DNA of 64,000 bases, from assembly GCF_018279165.1 (NCBI RefSeq), contig NZ_CP047289.1, forward strand, positions 2,053,001-2,117,000. Reading direction: 5' to 3'. The notes below the pieces were generated by a model. It saw only the letters and a program-made list of their open reading frames with translations, was not told the DNA's origin and ran no database searches. Of this stretch, positions 36,557 through 45,296 are shown in pieces. Positions within the stretch are counted from its first letter, which is position 1. Each line of letters begins with the position of its first letter. This DNA is from Falsirhodobacter algicola (GTDB lineage Bacteria; Pseudomonadota; Alphaproteobacteria; Rhodobacterales; Rhodobacteraceae). Made by a program: the position numbers and the translations under genes.

Positions 36557-38209
36557 ATGACAGACACGACACGCACGGGCCATATGAACCGCCGTCAGGC
36601 GCTGACGCTGATGGGGGCGGCGGGCCTGATGGGGCCGGCGATGATCGGGCGCGACCGCGCCTTTGCCGCCAATGCCGATCCTTCGGGGCAGATCGTGCTC
36701 GCCTTCTCGCAGGAGCCGACGGTCTTCAACCCGCTGATGCCGCATATCGAGGTGGACGAGGGCGTGTACTACGCCGTCTTCGACACGCTGTTCGATTTCG
36801 ATCCCGAAGGCGCGCTGTTCCCGATTCTGGCGACCGAGGTGCCGACCGTCGCCAATGGCGGCATCTCCGAGGATGGCCTGTCGTGGCGGCTGAAGCTGAA
36901 GGACGGCGTGACATGGCATGACGGTACGCCCTTCACCGCCGAGGATGTGAAATTCACGCTGGAACTGACGGTCGATCCCGATTTCCGGTCCTTCCGCTCC
37001 ACCGGCTATTCCTTCATGCGCAACATCACCGTCGTGTCGGATACCGAACTGACATGGGAGATGAGCGAGCCCTTCGCGCCGATGGCGGCGATCCTCGCCT
37101 CCACCTACATCATTCCCAAGCACGCCTTCGACGGGGTGGAGGATGCGAACACCGCCCCCTTCAACAACGCCCCGATCGGCACCGGGCCGTTCCGTTTCAA
37201 GAACCGGATGGCGGGCGATCATATCGAGCTGGAGGCGAATGGCGAGTATCACATGGACGGGCCGTTCCTGAAGACGCTGATCATCAAATACGTCCCCGAC
37301 CTCAACGTCCTCTACACCCAGTTCAAATCCGGCGACATCGACGTGGTCGGCATGCAGTACATCACCCCCGACCATCTGGCCGAGGCCGAGACGCTGCCGA
37401 ACAAGGTCGTGACCGTGGCCGGCACCGCCACGTTCGAATCCCTCGGGCTGAACATGATGCGCCCGCAGTTCCAGGACCCGGCGGTGCGCAAAGCGCTCTA
37501 TGCCGCGCTGGACAAGACCTCGATCATCGACGCGCTCTATTACGGCGTGCCGACCCCGACCGAAACCTACATGCCGCAGCAGTCCTACTACTACAACGAC
37601 CAGCTGCCCCAGCATGAGTTCGATCTGGAGAAGGCGGCGGCCCTGCTGGACGAGGCGGGCTGGATGCCCGGCGCCGACGGCGTGCGCGAGAAGGACGGCG
37701 TGCGGCTGGAATTCACCAACTCCACCACCGCGGGGAACCACCTGCGCGAACAGGCCCAGCAGTTCATCCAGCAGACCTTCGGCGCGATCGGCGTGAAGAT
37801 GGAGATCAAGAACTTCCCCCCCGCCGTCATGTGGGGCGATTACTGGATGAATTCGGAATTCGACACGGTGGTCGTGGGATTGAACACCCTTGCCGGGGCC
37901 GATCCCGACACCTCCAGCTTCTTCATGTCGAGCATGTCGCCCGCGCGGGGCGGGGCGGGGCAGAACACCTTCGCCTATCAGAGCGAGCGGGTGGACGAGC
38001 TTCTGGTCGCGGGCGCATCGAGCTTCGTGCCCGAAGAACGCAAGGCGATCTATGAGGAACTTCAGGAGGTGATCCGCGAGGATCTGCCCTTCCTGCCGAT
38101 GTTCCAATACGCCGTCATCAAGGGCCGCAAGGACGACGTGTCCGGCCCGGCCTCGAACGTGAACAACCGCATCGACACGTGGAACGTCCGCGACTGGACG
38201 CGCGGCTGA
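36557..38209 (+). CDS. ABC transporter substrate-binding protein, family 5 (peptide/opine type)
   Basis: A 550-residue periplasmic binding protein of the DppA/OppA family (SBP_bac_5). The N-terminus MNRRQALTLMGAAGLMG has twin arginines before a hydrophobic stretch, ending near RAFA; this fits a Tat signal. Family landmarks are FSQEPTVFNPL, WRLKLKDGVTWHDGTPFTAEDV and IGTGPFRFK. Members carry peptides, opines, nickel or glycosides, so the ligand is open. AGGGA lies eight bases before ATG 36557. A stem-loop follows the stop. Confidence 0.93.
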   Translation: MTDTTRTGHMNRRQALTLMGAAGLMGPAMIGRDRAFAANADPSGQIVLAFSQEPTVFNPLMPHIEVDEGVYYAVFDTLFDFDPEGALFPILATEVPTVANGGISEDGLSWRLKLKDGVTWHDGTPFTAEDVKFTLELTVDPDFRSFRSTGYSFMRNITVVSDTELTWEMSEPFAPMAAILASTYIIPKHAFDGVEDANTAPFNNAPIGTGPFRFKNRMAGDHIELEANGEYHMDGPFLKTLIIKYVPDLNVLYTQFKSGDIDVVGMQYITPDHLAEAETLPNKVVTVAGTATFESLGLNMMRPQFQDPAVRKALYAALDKTSIIDALYYGVPTPTETYMPQQSYYYNDQLPQHEFDLEKAAALLDEAGWMPGADGVREKDGVRLEFTNSTTAGNHLREQAQQFIQQTFGAIGVKMEIKNFPPAVMWGDYWMNSEFDTVVVGLNTLAGADPDTSSFFMSSMSPARGGAGQNTFAYQSERVDELLVAGASSFVPEERKAIYEELQEVIREDLPFLPMFQYAVIKGRKDDVSGPASNVNNRIDTWNVRDWTRG

Positions 38210-38224
38210 TCCTTCGGCCGAACC

Positions 38225-38251
38225 GCGGGCCCGCCCTTCGGGGCGGCCCGC
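38225..38251 (+). repeat. Strong stem-loop with TTCG tetraloop after the binding-protein gene
   Basis: GCGGGC pairs with GCCCGC and CGCCC with GGGCG around a TTCG loop, with one bulged C. It begins 16 bases after the binding-protein stop and 31 bases before the permease ATG. Such elements commonly protect the binding-protein mRNA, making it more abundant than the permease part. Confidence 0.6.
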
Positions 38252-38281
38252 ATCCCCCCCATCAGCGAAAGGGCCTCCGGC

Positions 38282-39232
38282 ATGTTGCGCTATCTCGGAT
38301 CACGGCTCGGGCAGAGCCTGCTTCTCCTGATCATCGTCTCCTTCATCGGGTTCGCCGTGCTGAACCTCGCGCCCGGGGGGCCGCTGTCGCAATTCGCCCT
38401 CAGCCCCGGCATGACGCAGGAACAGCTGGACAAGATCGCGGCGCAGATGGGCCTCGATCGGCCGCTGCCGGTGCAATACATCGAATGGTTTCGCCACATG
38501 ATCGTCGGCGACTGGGGCGCCTCCTACCGCGATGGTCAGCCGGTGCTGGCGGTGATCGGACGCCACATCTTCGCCACGCTGCTGCTGATGGGCACGGCGA
38601 CCGTGATTTCCGTCACGCTGGGCAGCACGATCGGCATCTTCAGCGCGCTGAAACGCGGCTCGGGCTTCGATTACACGATGACCGTCTTTGCGATGATCGC
38701 CCTGTCGATCCCGACCTTCTGGTTCGGCCTGATCGCGATCTACATCTTCTCGCTCTCGCTCGGATGGTTGCCGGCGGGGAACATGTACACGGTCGGCGAC
38801 GGATCGGCGCTGGATTACCTGCGCCACCTGATCCTGCCGGCGATGGTGCTGGCGCTGGTCGATGTCGCGATCTGGAGCCGCTACATGCGCACCTCCACCC
38901 TGACCGTCATCAATCAGGATTTCGTGCGCACCGCCCGCGCCAAGGGGCTCAGCCGCCGCCGCGTCCTGCTGCGCCATATCGTCGGCAATTCCTTGGTGCC
39001 GATGGTCACGCTGGCGGGCCTGCAACTGCCCACCGTACTGGGCGGTGCCCTCGTGACCGAGACGGTGTTCACATGGCCGGGTATGGGGCGGCTGTTCCTC
39101 GATAGTCTCGGCTATTCCGACTACCCGGTGGTCATGGGACTGCTCATGGCCTCGGCGATACTGGTGCTGGTCGGCAACCTTGCCGCAGACCTGATCGTCG
39201 CCCTCATCGATCCGCGCATCCGCCTTGCCTGA
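38282..39232 (+). CDS. Peptide-type ABC transporter permease (DppB-like)
   Basis: A 316-residue inner-membrane permease with six helices. The DppB N-terminus MLRYLGSRLGQSLLLLIIVS is followed by the domain PGGPLSQFALSPGMT. The ATPase-coupling EAA-like loop is DFVRTARAKGLSRRRVLLRH. The late motif ETVFTWPGMGRL is also typical. AAAGGG lies upstream of ATG 38282. It pairs with the permease 16 bases downstream to form the channel driven by the ATPase at 32068-33711. Confidence 0.93.
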   Translation: MLRYLGSRLGQSLLLLIIVSFIGFAVLNLAPGGPLSQFALSPGMTQEQLDKIAAQMGLDRPLPVQYIEWFRHMIVGDWGASYRDGQPVLAVIGRHIFATLLLMGTATVISVTLGSTIGIFSALKRGSGFDYTMTVFAMIALSIPTFWFGLIAIYIFSLSLGWLPAGNMYTVGDGSALDYLRHLILPAMVLALVDVAIWSRYMRTSTLTVINQDFVRTARAKGLSRRRVLLRHIVGNSLVPMVTLAGLQLPTVLGGALVTETVFTWPGMGRLFLDSLGYSDYPVVMGLLMASAILVLVGNLAADLIVALIDPRIRLA

Positions 39233-39248
39233 AGAAAGGTCCCCGACC

Positions 39249-40133
39249 ATGAGCGCTGTCGCATCCCGCCCCGTCGCCACCGGCCGACCCGTCCTGAAAT
39301 CGCGCGCCCTGCGCCGGTTCCTGAAGCACCGCCTTGCGCTGATCGGCCTCATCATGGTGGCCGGGCTGACGGCCGCCTGCTTCCTCGGCCCCTATCTGCT
39401 GCCCTATGACGAATTGCAGATCGACCTGCGCGCCCGCTTCGCCCCGCCCGGCACCGGGGCGCATATCTTCGGCACGGACCCGCTGGGCCGCGACATCGCG
39501 GCGCGGCTGTTCCAAGCGGGCCAGATCTCCATGGCGGTGGGCTTTGCCGTGATGATCATTGCGACCGGCATCGGCTCGGTCGTGGGGGTCGTGTCGGGCT
39601 ATTACGGCGGGCGGGTCAGCGCGGTGCTGATGCGCCTCGTGGATGCCTTCCTCTCCTTCCCGTCGGTGTTCCTGCTGCTGGCGCTGGCCGCCTTCATTCA
39701 GCCCGGCCCGGTGATGATCGCGGTCATCATCGCCGCGACCAGTTGGATGGAGGTCGCCCGCATCGTCGAGGCCGAGGTGAAATCCCTGCGCAATCAGGAT
39801 TTCGTGCAGGCCGCGCATATGCTCGGCCTGTCGCGCCGCTGGATCATGTTCCGCGAGCTTCTGCCCAACGCCATCGGCCCGATCATCGTGGCCGCGACCC
39901 TGACCGTCGCCCGCGCCATCCTCTTGGAGGCTTATATCAGCTTCCTCGGCTATGGCATCCAGCCACCGCTGCCCAGCTGGGGCAATATGCTGAACGGGGC
40001 GCAGCAATACCTCGCCTCGGCGCCGTGGCTGGCCATCGTGCCGGGCGTCGCGATCACCATTGCCGTCACCGGGTTCAACTTCATCGGCGACGGTCTGCGC
40101 GATGCCTTCGACAGCCGCGCGCAGGAACGCTGA
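39249..40133 (+). CDS. Peptide-type ABC transporter permease (DppC-like)
   Basis: A 294-residue permease with six membrane segments. The OppC/DppC features are HIFGTDPLGRDIAARL after the first helix, the coupling loop DFVQAAHMLGLSRRWIMFRE and the C-terminal FLGYGIQPPLPSWGNML. The start is ATG 39249 with AAAGG upstream; an earlier start at 39225 lies inside the previous gene. It completes the membrane channel with the DppB-like protein. Confidence 0.93.
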   Translation: MSAVASRPVATGRPVLKSRALRRFLKHRLALIGLIMVAGLTAACFLGPYLLPYDELQIDLRARFAPPGTGAHIFGTDPLGRDIAARLFQAGQISMAVGFAVMIIATGIGSVVGVVSGYYGGRVSAVLMRLVDAFLSFPSVFLLLALAAFIQPGPVMIAVIIAATSWMEVARIVEAEVKSLRNQDFVQAAHMLGLSRRWIMFRELLPNAIGPIIVAATLTVARAILLEAYISFLGYGIQPPLPSWGNMLNGAQQYLASAPWLAIVPGVAITIAVTGFNFIGDGLRDAFDSRAQER

Positions 40134-40171
40134 TATGACACAGACCCTTCTTACCGAACGGAGCCGTCCCG

Positions 40172-41524
40172 ATGCCCGGACCTGAACCCGACCGCGTGGG
40201 CAACAGCCCCGAACTGCCCCGCCATGCCGATGTGGTGGTCATCGGCGGCGGCATCGCCGGGGTCTGCACGGCGCTGGAACTGTCGGAGCGGGGCCTGAGC
40301 GTCGCGCTGTGCGAAAAGGGCCATATCGCGGGCGAGCAATCGAGCCGCAACTGGGGCTGGGTCCGCCTGACGCATCGCGATGTCCGCGAACTGCCCCTCA
40401 TGGCCGAATCCCGCCGCCTCTGGGCGGGGATGGATGCGCGCATCGGCGGCGGCACCGGCTATGTCCAATGCGGGGCGACCTATCTCTGCGCGACCGAGGC
40501 CGCGCTGGAGCTTGAGCGCGAGGCCATCCGCGAGCTTGCGCCCCATGGCGTTCCGGCCGAACTGCTGTCGCGCGCCGAGGTGATGGCGCAATGTCCGGGC
40601 CTTGCGCTCGATGTGGTGGGGGCGCTGCACGCGCCCTATGACGGGCGGGCCGAACCGCAGACCGCCGTTCCCGCCATGGCCCGCGCCCTTTTGGCGCGCG
40701 GTGTCGGCATCCATCAGGATTGTGCCGTGCGCGTGGTGGAAACGCAGGCGGGCCGCGTGTCGGGCGTCGTGACGGAACGAGGGCATATCGCCTGTTCGGC
40801 CGTGCTGGTGGCGGGGGGCGTGTGGTCGCGCCTGTTCCTCGGAAATCTGGGGATCGAACTGCCGCAACTGCGCACCAAGGGCAGCGTACTGCGCACCGAG
40901 CCGGTGCCGGACGGGCCGGAGGGGCATCTCAAATACCGCGATTTCGCGATGCGGCGGCGGGCGGATGGCGGCTACACCGTCGCCTCGGCGCTGCCCAGCC
41001 GCTATCAACTGACGCCCGACAGCTTGCGCCTGCTGCGGGCCTTCGCGCCGACGCTGCGGGCCGAATGGCGCAATATCAGCCTTGGGGTGGGGCCGTCCTT
41101 CCTTGAAGGGTTGCGCACCCCACGCCGCTGGGGCCCGGCCGAAGTCAGCCCCTTCGAGAAGGCCCGCGTTCTCGATCCCGCCCCCGACGACGCGCGCATC
41201 GACCGCGCGCTGGAGGTGGTCCGCAGGGCCCATCCCGCCTTCCGACATGCGAAGGTGGCGCAGAAATGGGGCGGCTATATCGACGTGCTGCCCGATGTGG
41301 TGCCGGTCATCTCGGGCACCGAAGGGGTGAAGGGCGGAATTCCGGGGCTGTTCGTGTCCACCGGATTCTCGGGGCACGGATTCGGCTTGGGCACCGGGGC
41401 AGGGCGCCTTGCGGCGGATCTGATCACCGGCGCGGCCCCGGTGGTCGATCTCACGCCCTTCCGCCTGCACCGGTTCAGCGACGGCACACGCATCAGCCCC
41501 AAGGGCAGCGTGATCCAGCGTTGA
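40172..41524 (+). CDS. FAD-dependent oxidoreductase, DAO family (copy B)
   Basis: A 450-residue flavoprotein clearly paralogous to the one at 35146-36477. Shared landmarks are the FAD motif VVVIGGGIAGVCTALELS, then EKGHIAGEQSSRNWGWVR, RADGGYTVAS and the C-terminal TGFSGHGFGLGTGAGRLAAD. The mid-region that contacts substrate in this superfamily (about residues 80-130) differs between the copies, so they may act on different substrates or stereoisomers. GGAG precedes ATG 40172. It is the last gene of the cluster. Confidence 0.88.
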   Translation: MPGPEPDRVGNSPELPRHADVVVIGGGIAGVCTALELSERGLSVALCEKGHIAGEQSSRNWGWVRLTHRDVRELPLMAESRRLWAGMDARIGGGTGYVQCGATYLCATEAALELEREAIRELAPHGVPAELLSRAEVMAQCPGLALDVVGALHAPYDGRAEPQTAVPAMARALLARGVGIHQDCAVRVVETQAGRVSGVVTERGHIACSAVLVAGGVWSRLFLGNLGIELPQLRTKGSVLRTEPVPDGPEGHLKYRDFAMRRRADGGYTVASALPSRYQLTPDSLRLLRAFAPTLRAEWRNISLGVGPSFLEGLRTPRRWGPAEVSPFEKARVLDPAPDDARIDRALEVVRRAHPAFRHAKVAQKWGGYIDVLPDVVPVISGTEGVKGGIPGLFVSTGFSGHGFGLGTGAGRLAADLITGAAPVVDLTPFRLHRFSDGTRISPKGSVIQR

Positions 41525-41542
41525 TCGGCGAAACGCAGTTCA

Positions 41543-41569
41543 GGGGCGACGGCAGATGCCAGTCGTCCC
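41543..41569 (+). terminator. Hairpin at the end of the catabolic operon
   Basis: GGGGCGAC (41543-41550) pairs with GTCGTCCC (41562-41569, one G-U pair), and GGCA/TGCC forms an inner stem. It begins 19 bases after the oxidoreductase B stop. No T-tract follows directly. Confidence 0.45.
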
Positions 41570-41593
41570 GGATGCGATCGGAAGATGTTTTGG

Positions 41594-41618
41594 GAAAATC
41601 GACCTGAAACCGTTCAGG
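41594..41618 (-). terminator. Rho-independent terminator of tRNA-Ala
   Basis: Read on the minus strand, CCTGAA (41618-41613) pairs with TTCAGG (41608-41603) around four bases. It is followed by a short T-run (GATTTTC). It begins 7 bases after the encoded CCA of tRNA-Ala. Confidence 0.65.
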
Positions 41619-41625
41619 AGAATTT

Positions 41626-41701
<76 letters not shown>

Positions 41702-41749
41702 ACCGGGTGTGCCCGCCGTTCCCGGCGTGCTCGGGCCTTCTATGAGAGC

Positions 41750-41792
41750 TTTCGGAGCCGCGCAAGTGGAAAATTCGCGTCCGGCTCCGAAA
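41750..41792. repeat. Long inverted repeat between the FYDLN gene and tRNA-Ala
   Basis: TTTCGGAGCCG (41750-41760) and CGGCTCCGAAA (41782-41792) are perfect 11-base arms around 21 bases. It begins 11 bases beyond the FYDLN-protein stop on the minus strand and may terminate or stabilise that transcript before the tRNA. Confidence 0.55.
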
Positions 41793-41803
41793 AAAGTCGA
41801 GGA

Positions 41804-42130
41804 TCAGCTTTCGTCCTCGTCGCCCGCCACATCGGCCAGTTCGTCCAGCGAGACGTTGTCGTCGCTGTCGTCTTCCAGCAGGTCGTCATCGGTCTCTGCG
41901 GCGGCGTCGTCCTCCAGCAGGTCCTCGCCGTCCAGATCCTCGACCAGATTGGAATCGTCCTTGTCGTTCACCACGCGGCTGATGACGGCCGATGCCGCCT
42001 TGCGGCGCGCGCTTTCGACATCGACCACCTCGCCCGTGTAGGGGCTGACGATGGGCGTGCGGTTCAGGTCGTAGAAGCGTTTGCCGGTGGTGGGGCAAAC
42101 CCGCTTCGTGCCCCAGTCCTCTTTGGGCAT
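41804..42130 (-). CDS. TIGR02300 family (FYDLN) acidic protein
   Basis: A 108-residue protein of the alphaproteobacterial FYDLN acid family. The N-terminal third is conserved: KEDWGTKRVCPTTGKRFYDL, then NRTPIVSPYTGEVV. The C-terminal half is almost all Asp, Glu and small residues. The single Cys does not make a zinc site. Function is unknown; homologs are near-universal in alphaproteobacteria. AAGGAA precedes ATG 42130. Confidence 0.9.
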   Translation of the reverse strand: MPKEDWGTKRVCPTTGKRFYDLNRTPIVSPYTGEVVDVESARRKAASAVISRVVNDKDDSNLVEDLDGEDLLEDDAAAETDDDLLEDDSDDNVSLDELADVAGDEDES

Positions 42131-42279
42131 GTCAGGTTCCTTCAAAGGGGTGGCGGATGAAGTCGCGCCGTCGCTTGCCACAGGCGCGCGCGGCTGTCAA
42201 AGGCTTTCGAAGGCGCACAGATGGGGGTTCCCCCCGCCGAATGCAAGGCTAATCTGCGCCTGTGACGATGGAGGAAGCC

Positions 42280-42954
42280 ATGCCTGTCCTGACCGACCTG
42301 CCGGGGGTGGATCTGGTGCTGCGCCGGTCGGCGCGGGCGCGGCGCTTCTCGCTGCGGGTCAGCCGGATCGATGGGCGGGTCACGCTGTCCATGCCCGCCC
42401 GCGCCCGCGAGGCCGAGGCGCTGGCCTTTGCCGGGCGCCATGCCGATTGGCTGCGCGGCACGCTGGCGGACATGACGCCTGCCCATATGGTGGGCGAAGG
42501 CACCCGCTTGCCCCTAGAGGGGCAAGAGGTGCGGATCGAGGCCGCCACCGGCCCCCTGCGCCTCGAGGGTGCGCGGCTGCTGGTGCCCCAGCCCATCGCC
42601 TCCCGCCTTCAGGCATGGCTGCGCGCCCGCGCCCGCGACCGGCTGGCCGCCGCCTGCGACCGCCACGCCGCCACGATCGGCCGCCCCTTCTGCCGCCTGA
42701 CCCTGCGCGACACGCGCAGCCGCTGGGGCAGCTGCACCTCGGACGGGGCGCTGATGTTCAGCTGGCGGCTGATCATGGCCCCGCCGGAGGTGCTGGATTA
42801 CGTCGCCGCCCACGAGGTCGCGCATCTGCAGGAGATGAACCATTCCCCCGACTTCTGGGCGGTGGTCGAGCGGCTTTGCCCCGATTATCCCGCGCGGCGA
42901 GCATGGCTGCGCGGCCCCGAAGGGCAGGCCCTGCTGTCGTGGCGCTTCGCATGA
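42280..42954 (+). CDS. YgjP-like zinc metallopeptidase (DUF45/SprT-like)
   Basis: A 224-residue protein of the YgjP/DUF45 family. The zinc motif H-E-x-x-H is in AAHEVAHLQEMNHSPDFW, with the third His downstream as usual. RSRWGSCTSDGALMFSWRL is the other family hallmark. The start is ATG 42280, with GGAGGA four bases upstream; GTG 42262 and ATG 42268 are less likely. It overlaps the GntR gene as ATGA. Its substrate is unknown. Confidence 0.85.
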   Translation: MPVLTDLPGVDLVLRRSARARRFSLRVSRIDGRVTLSMPARAREAEALAFAGRHADWLRGTLADMTPAHMVGEGTRLPLEGQEVRIEAATGPLRLEGARLLVPQPIASRLQAWLRARARDRLAAACDRHAATIGRPFCRLTLRDTRSRWGSCTSDGALMFSWRLIMAPPEVLDYVAAHEVAHLQEMNHSPDFWAVVERLCPDYPARRAWLRGPEGQALLSWRFA

Positions 42955-43604
42955 TCCGTCCCCGCGCCGACACCACATCCGCGCATGAACGCGTCTATCG
43001 GGCGCTGCGCACCCGCATCATGCATGGCGAACTCGCGCCCGGTCAGGCGCTGACGCTGCGCGGGATCGGCCGCGATTACGGCGTGTCGATGACGCCGGCG
43101 CGCGAATCGGTGCGGCGGCTGGTGGCCGAAGGGGCGCTCACGCTCTCCTCCTCGGGGCGGGTCGCGACGCCCGAACTGTCGCCCGAACGGATCGAGGAAC
43201 TGGCCGCGATCCGCTCGCTCCTGGAGCCGGAGATGGCCAGCCGCGCCCTGCCGCGCGCCCATTTCGCGCTGATCGACCGGCTGACCGCCATCAACATGGC
43301 CAATGCCGAGGCCGTCGCGAAAAGCGACGCTGTCGGCTATATCCGCACCAACCTCGAATTCCACCGCACGCTCTATCTGCGGGCGCAGGCCCCGGCGATG
43401 CTGGCGCTTCTGGAAACGGTGTGGTTGCAGCTTGGCCCGACCATGCGCGCCCTCTACAGCCGCTTGCGGCGCAACGAACCGCCCGCGCATCATCGCCACA
43501 TCCTCGCCGCGCTTCAGGCGGGGGACGAGCCGGGCCTGCGGCTGGCGGTGCGCACCGACGTCACGCAAGGCCTGCGCCACCTTGCCGGATGGGAGAGGAC
43601 ATGA
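42951..43604 (+). CDS. GntR-family regulator, FCD/FadR type
   Basis: A 217-residue transcription factor. The winged helix (about 10-75) shows [20 protein letters not shown] and [20 protein letters not shown], split over the helix-turn-helix. The FCD ligand domain (about 85-205) has the metal-binding histidines in [10 protein letters not shown] and HHRHILAAL. It overlaps genes on both sides by ATGA, including deoD, so it is likely to regulate purine salvage or a linked compound. This is inferred from context only. Confidence 0.88.
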   Translation: MIRPRADTTSAHERVYRALRTRIMHGELAPGQALTLRGIGRDYGVSMTPARESVRRLVAEGALTLSSSGRVATPELSPERIEELAAIRSLLEPEMASRALPRAHFALIDRLTAINMANAEAVAKSDAVGYIRTNLEFHRTLYLRAQAPAMLALLETVWLQLGPTMRALYSRLRRNEPPAHHRHILAALQAGDEPGLRLAVRTDVTQGLRHLAGWERT

Positions 43605-44287
43605 CCCACCACATCAACCCCGAGGCCGAGATCGCCGAGACCGTGCTGCTGCCGGGCGATCCGTTGCGCGCCCGCTGGGTCGCCCAGACCTTCCTGCAGG
43701 ATGCGGTGGAGGTGAACGCCATCCGCGGCATGTACGGCTATACCGGCATATGGCAGGGCCGCAGGGTCACCGTGCAGGGCACGGGAATGGGGATGCCCTC
43801 GCTCTCCATCTATGTGAACGAATTGATCCGCATGGGCGCGCGCAATCTGATCCGCATCGGATCGGCGGGCGGGATGCAGCCGGATGTGAAGGTGCGCGAT
43901 CTGGTGCTGGCGATGTCGGCCTGCCATGCGGGCTACCCCTCGGCCACGATCTTCCGCGAGCTGTGCTTTGCCCCGACCGCCGATTTCGGCCTGCTGAGCC
44001 GCGCCGCCGCCGCCGCCCCCGAGGCGCATGTGGGGCAGATCTATTCCTCCGACACCTTCTATGACGAGCGGGCCGATCTCGGCGAACAGATGCGCCGCCA
44101 TGGCGTTCTGGCCGTGGAGATGGAGGCGGCGGAGCTTTACGCCCTTGCGGCGCGGCACAAGGTGCGGGCGTTGGCGGTCTGCACCATCTCGGACCATCTG
44201 CTGACGGGCGAGAGCCTGCCGCCCGAGGAGCGCGAGCGCAGTTTCGCACGCATGGTGGAGGTGGCGCTGCACGCCGCCCACGCTTGA
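43601..44287 (+). CDS. deoD: Purine-nucleoside phosphorylase, DeoD type
   Basis: A 228-residue hexameric-type phosphorylase that splits purine nucleosides with phosphate. Landmarks are [15 protein letters not shown], the phosphate-site region [22 protein letters not shown], the ribose motif [12 protein letters not shown] and the base-site Asp in [20 protein letters not shown] precedes ATG 43601, which overlaps the gntR stop (ATGA). The nearby adenine deaminase and the PfkB kinase fit purine salvage. Confidence 0.93.
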   Translation: MTHHINPEAEIAETVLLPGDPLRARWVAQTFLQDAVEVNAIRGMYGYTGIWQGRRVTVQGTGMGMPSLSIYVNELIRMGARNLIRIGSAGGMQPDVKVRDLVLAMSACHAGYPSATIFRELCFAPTADFGLLSRAAAAAPEAHVGQIYSSDTFYDERADLGEQMRRHGVLAVEMEAAELYALAARHKVRALAVCTISDHLLTGESLPPEERERSFARMVEVALHAAHA

Positions 44288-44336
44288 CCAAACCGATTCG
44301 CGGGCGTTGAGTGGCCCATCATCGAAAGGGACGGCC

Positions 44337-45296
44337 ATGAGACAACGGCAACTTGGCGCGCTGCGCGTCGGCGAGATCGGGCTTGGCGCGATGAGCTTCG
44401 GCGGCATGTTCGGGGCCACCGACGAAGAGGCCTCGCTGCGCACGCTCGATGCCGCGCAGGAGGCGGGCATCACGATGATCGACACCGCCAACGTCTATGG
44501 CCTTGGCGTGTCGGAGACGGTGATCGGGCGCTGGGGCCGGGCCGCGACGGTGGCGACGAAATGCGGCATCGTGTCCGGCCCGCCGCGCAGCATCGACAAT
44601 TCCGAGCCCTACATCCGGGCTTGCCTCGAGGAATCGCTGCGCCGGCTGAAGCGCGATCATGTCGAGCTGTACTACATGCACCGGCACGATCCGAAGGTTC
44701 CGATCGAAGAGGTCGCCGGCACGATGGCGCGCCTGATCGAAGAGGGGAAGATCGGCGGCTACGGCCTGTCGGAGATCGCGCCCTATACTTTGCGCCGCGC
44801 CCATGCCGAACATCCGGTGACGGCGGTGCAGAACGAATACTCGCTCTGGACGCGGCAGCCAGAACTGGGGCTGCTTCAAACCTGCCGCGAATTGGGCGTG
44901 GCCTTCGTCGCCTTTTCGCCTTTGGGGCGGGGGATGTTCGGGGAGCACGCGCCGACGCGCGCGGATTTCCGGTCCGGCGTCGATTTCCGCCACACCAATC
45001 CCCGTTTCGTCGAGCCGAACTTCGCGGCCAATATCGCCGCGATCGAGCCGTTCCGCGCCTTTTGCCGCGATCGCGGCTGGACCGTGTCGGGCACGGCCCT
45101 TGCTTGGGTGCTGGCGCAGGGGGATCACATCATCCCCATTCCGGGCACCCGCACGGCCGAGCATCTGCGCGACTGGCTGGACGTGCACCCCTCGGCCGAG
45201 GATCTGGCCGAGATCGGGCGCATCCTGCCCGCGGGGTTCGCATGGGGCGACCGCTACGGCGATCACCAGTCCATGGCGGTGGAGCGTTACTGCTGA
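44337..45296 (+). CDS. Aldo/keto reductase
   Basis: A 319-residue NADPH-dependent oxidoreductase with a TIM-barrel fold. The catalytic tetrad is visible: Asp and Tyr in MIDTANVYGLG, Lys in VATKCGIV and His in YYMHRHDPK. The cofactor loop IPIPGTRTAEHLRD lies near the C-terminus. AAAGGG precedes ATG 44337. Its last 10 bases overlap the convergent small membrane-protein gene. The substrate is unknown. Confidence 0.92.
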   Translation: MRQRQLGALRVGEIGLGAMSFGGMFGATDEEASLRTLDAAQEAGITMIDTANVYGLGVSETVIGRWGRAATVATKCGIVSGPPRSIDNSEPYIRACLEESLRRLKRDHVELYYMHRHDPKVPIEEVAGTMARLIEEGKIGGYGLSEIAPYTLRRAHAEHPVTAVQNEYSLWTRQPELGLLQTCRELGVAFVAFSPLGRGMFGEHAPTRADFRSGVDFRHTNPRFVEPNFAANIAAIEPFRAFCRDRGWTVSGTALAWVLAQGDHIIPIPGTRTAEHLRDWLDVHPSAEDLAEIGRILPAGFAWGDRYGDHQSMAVERYC

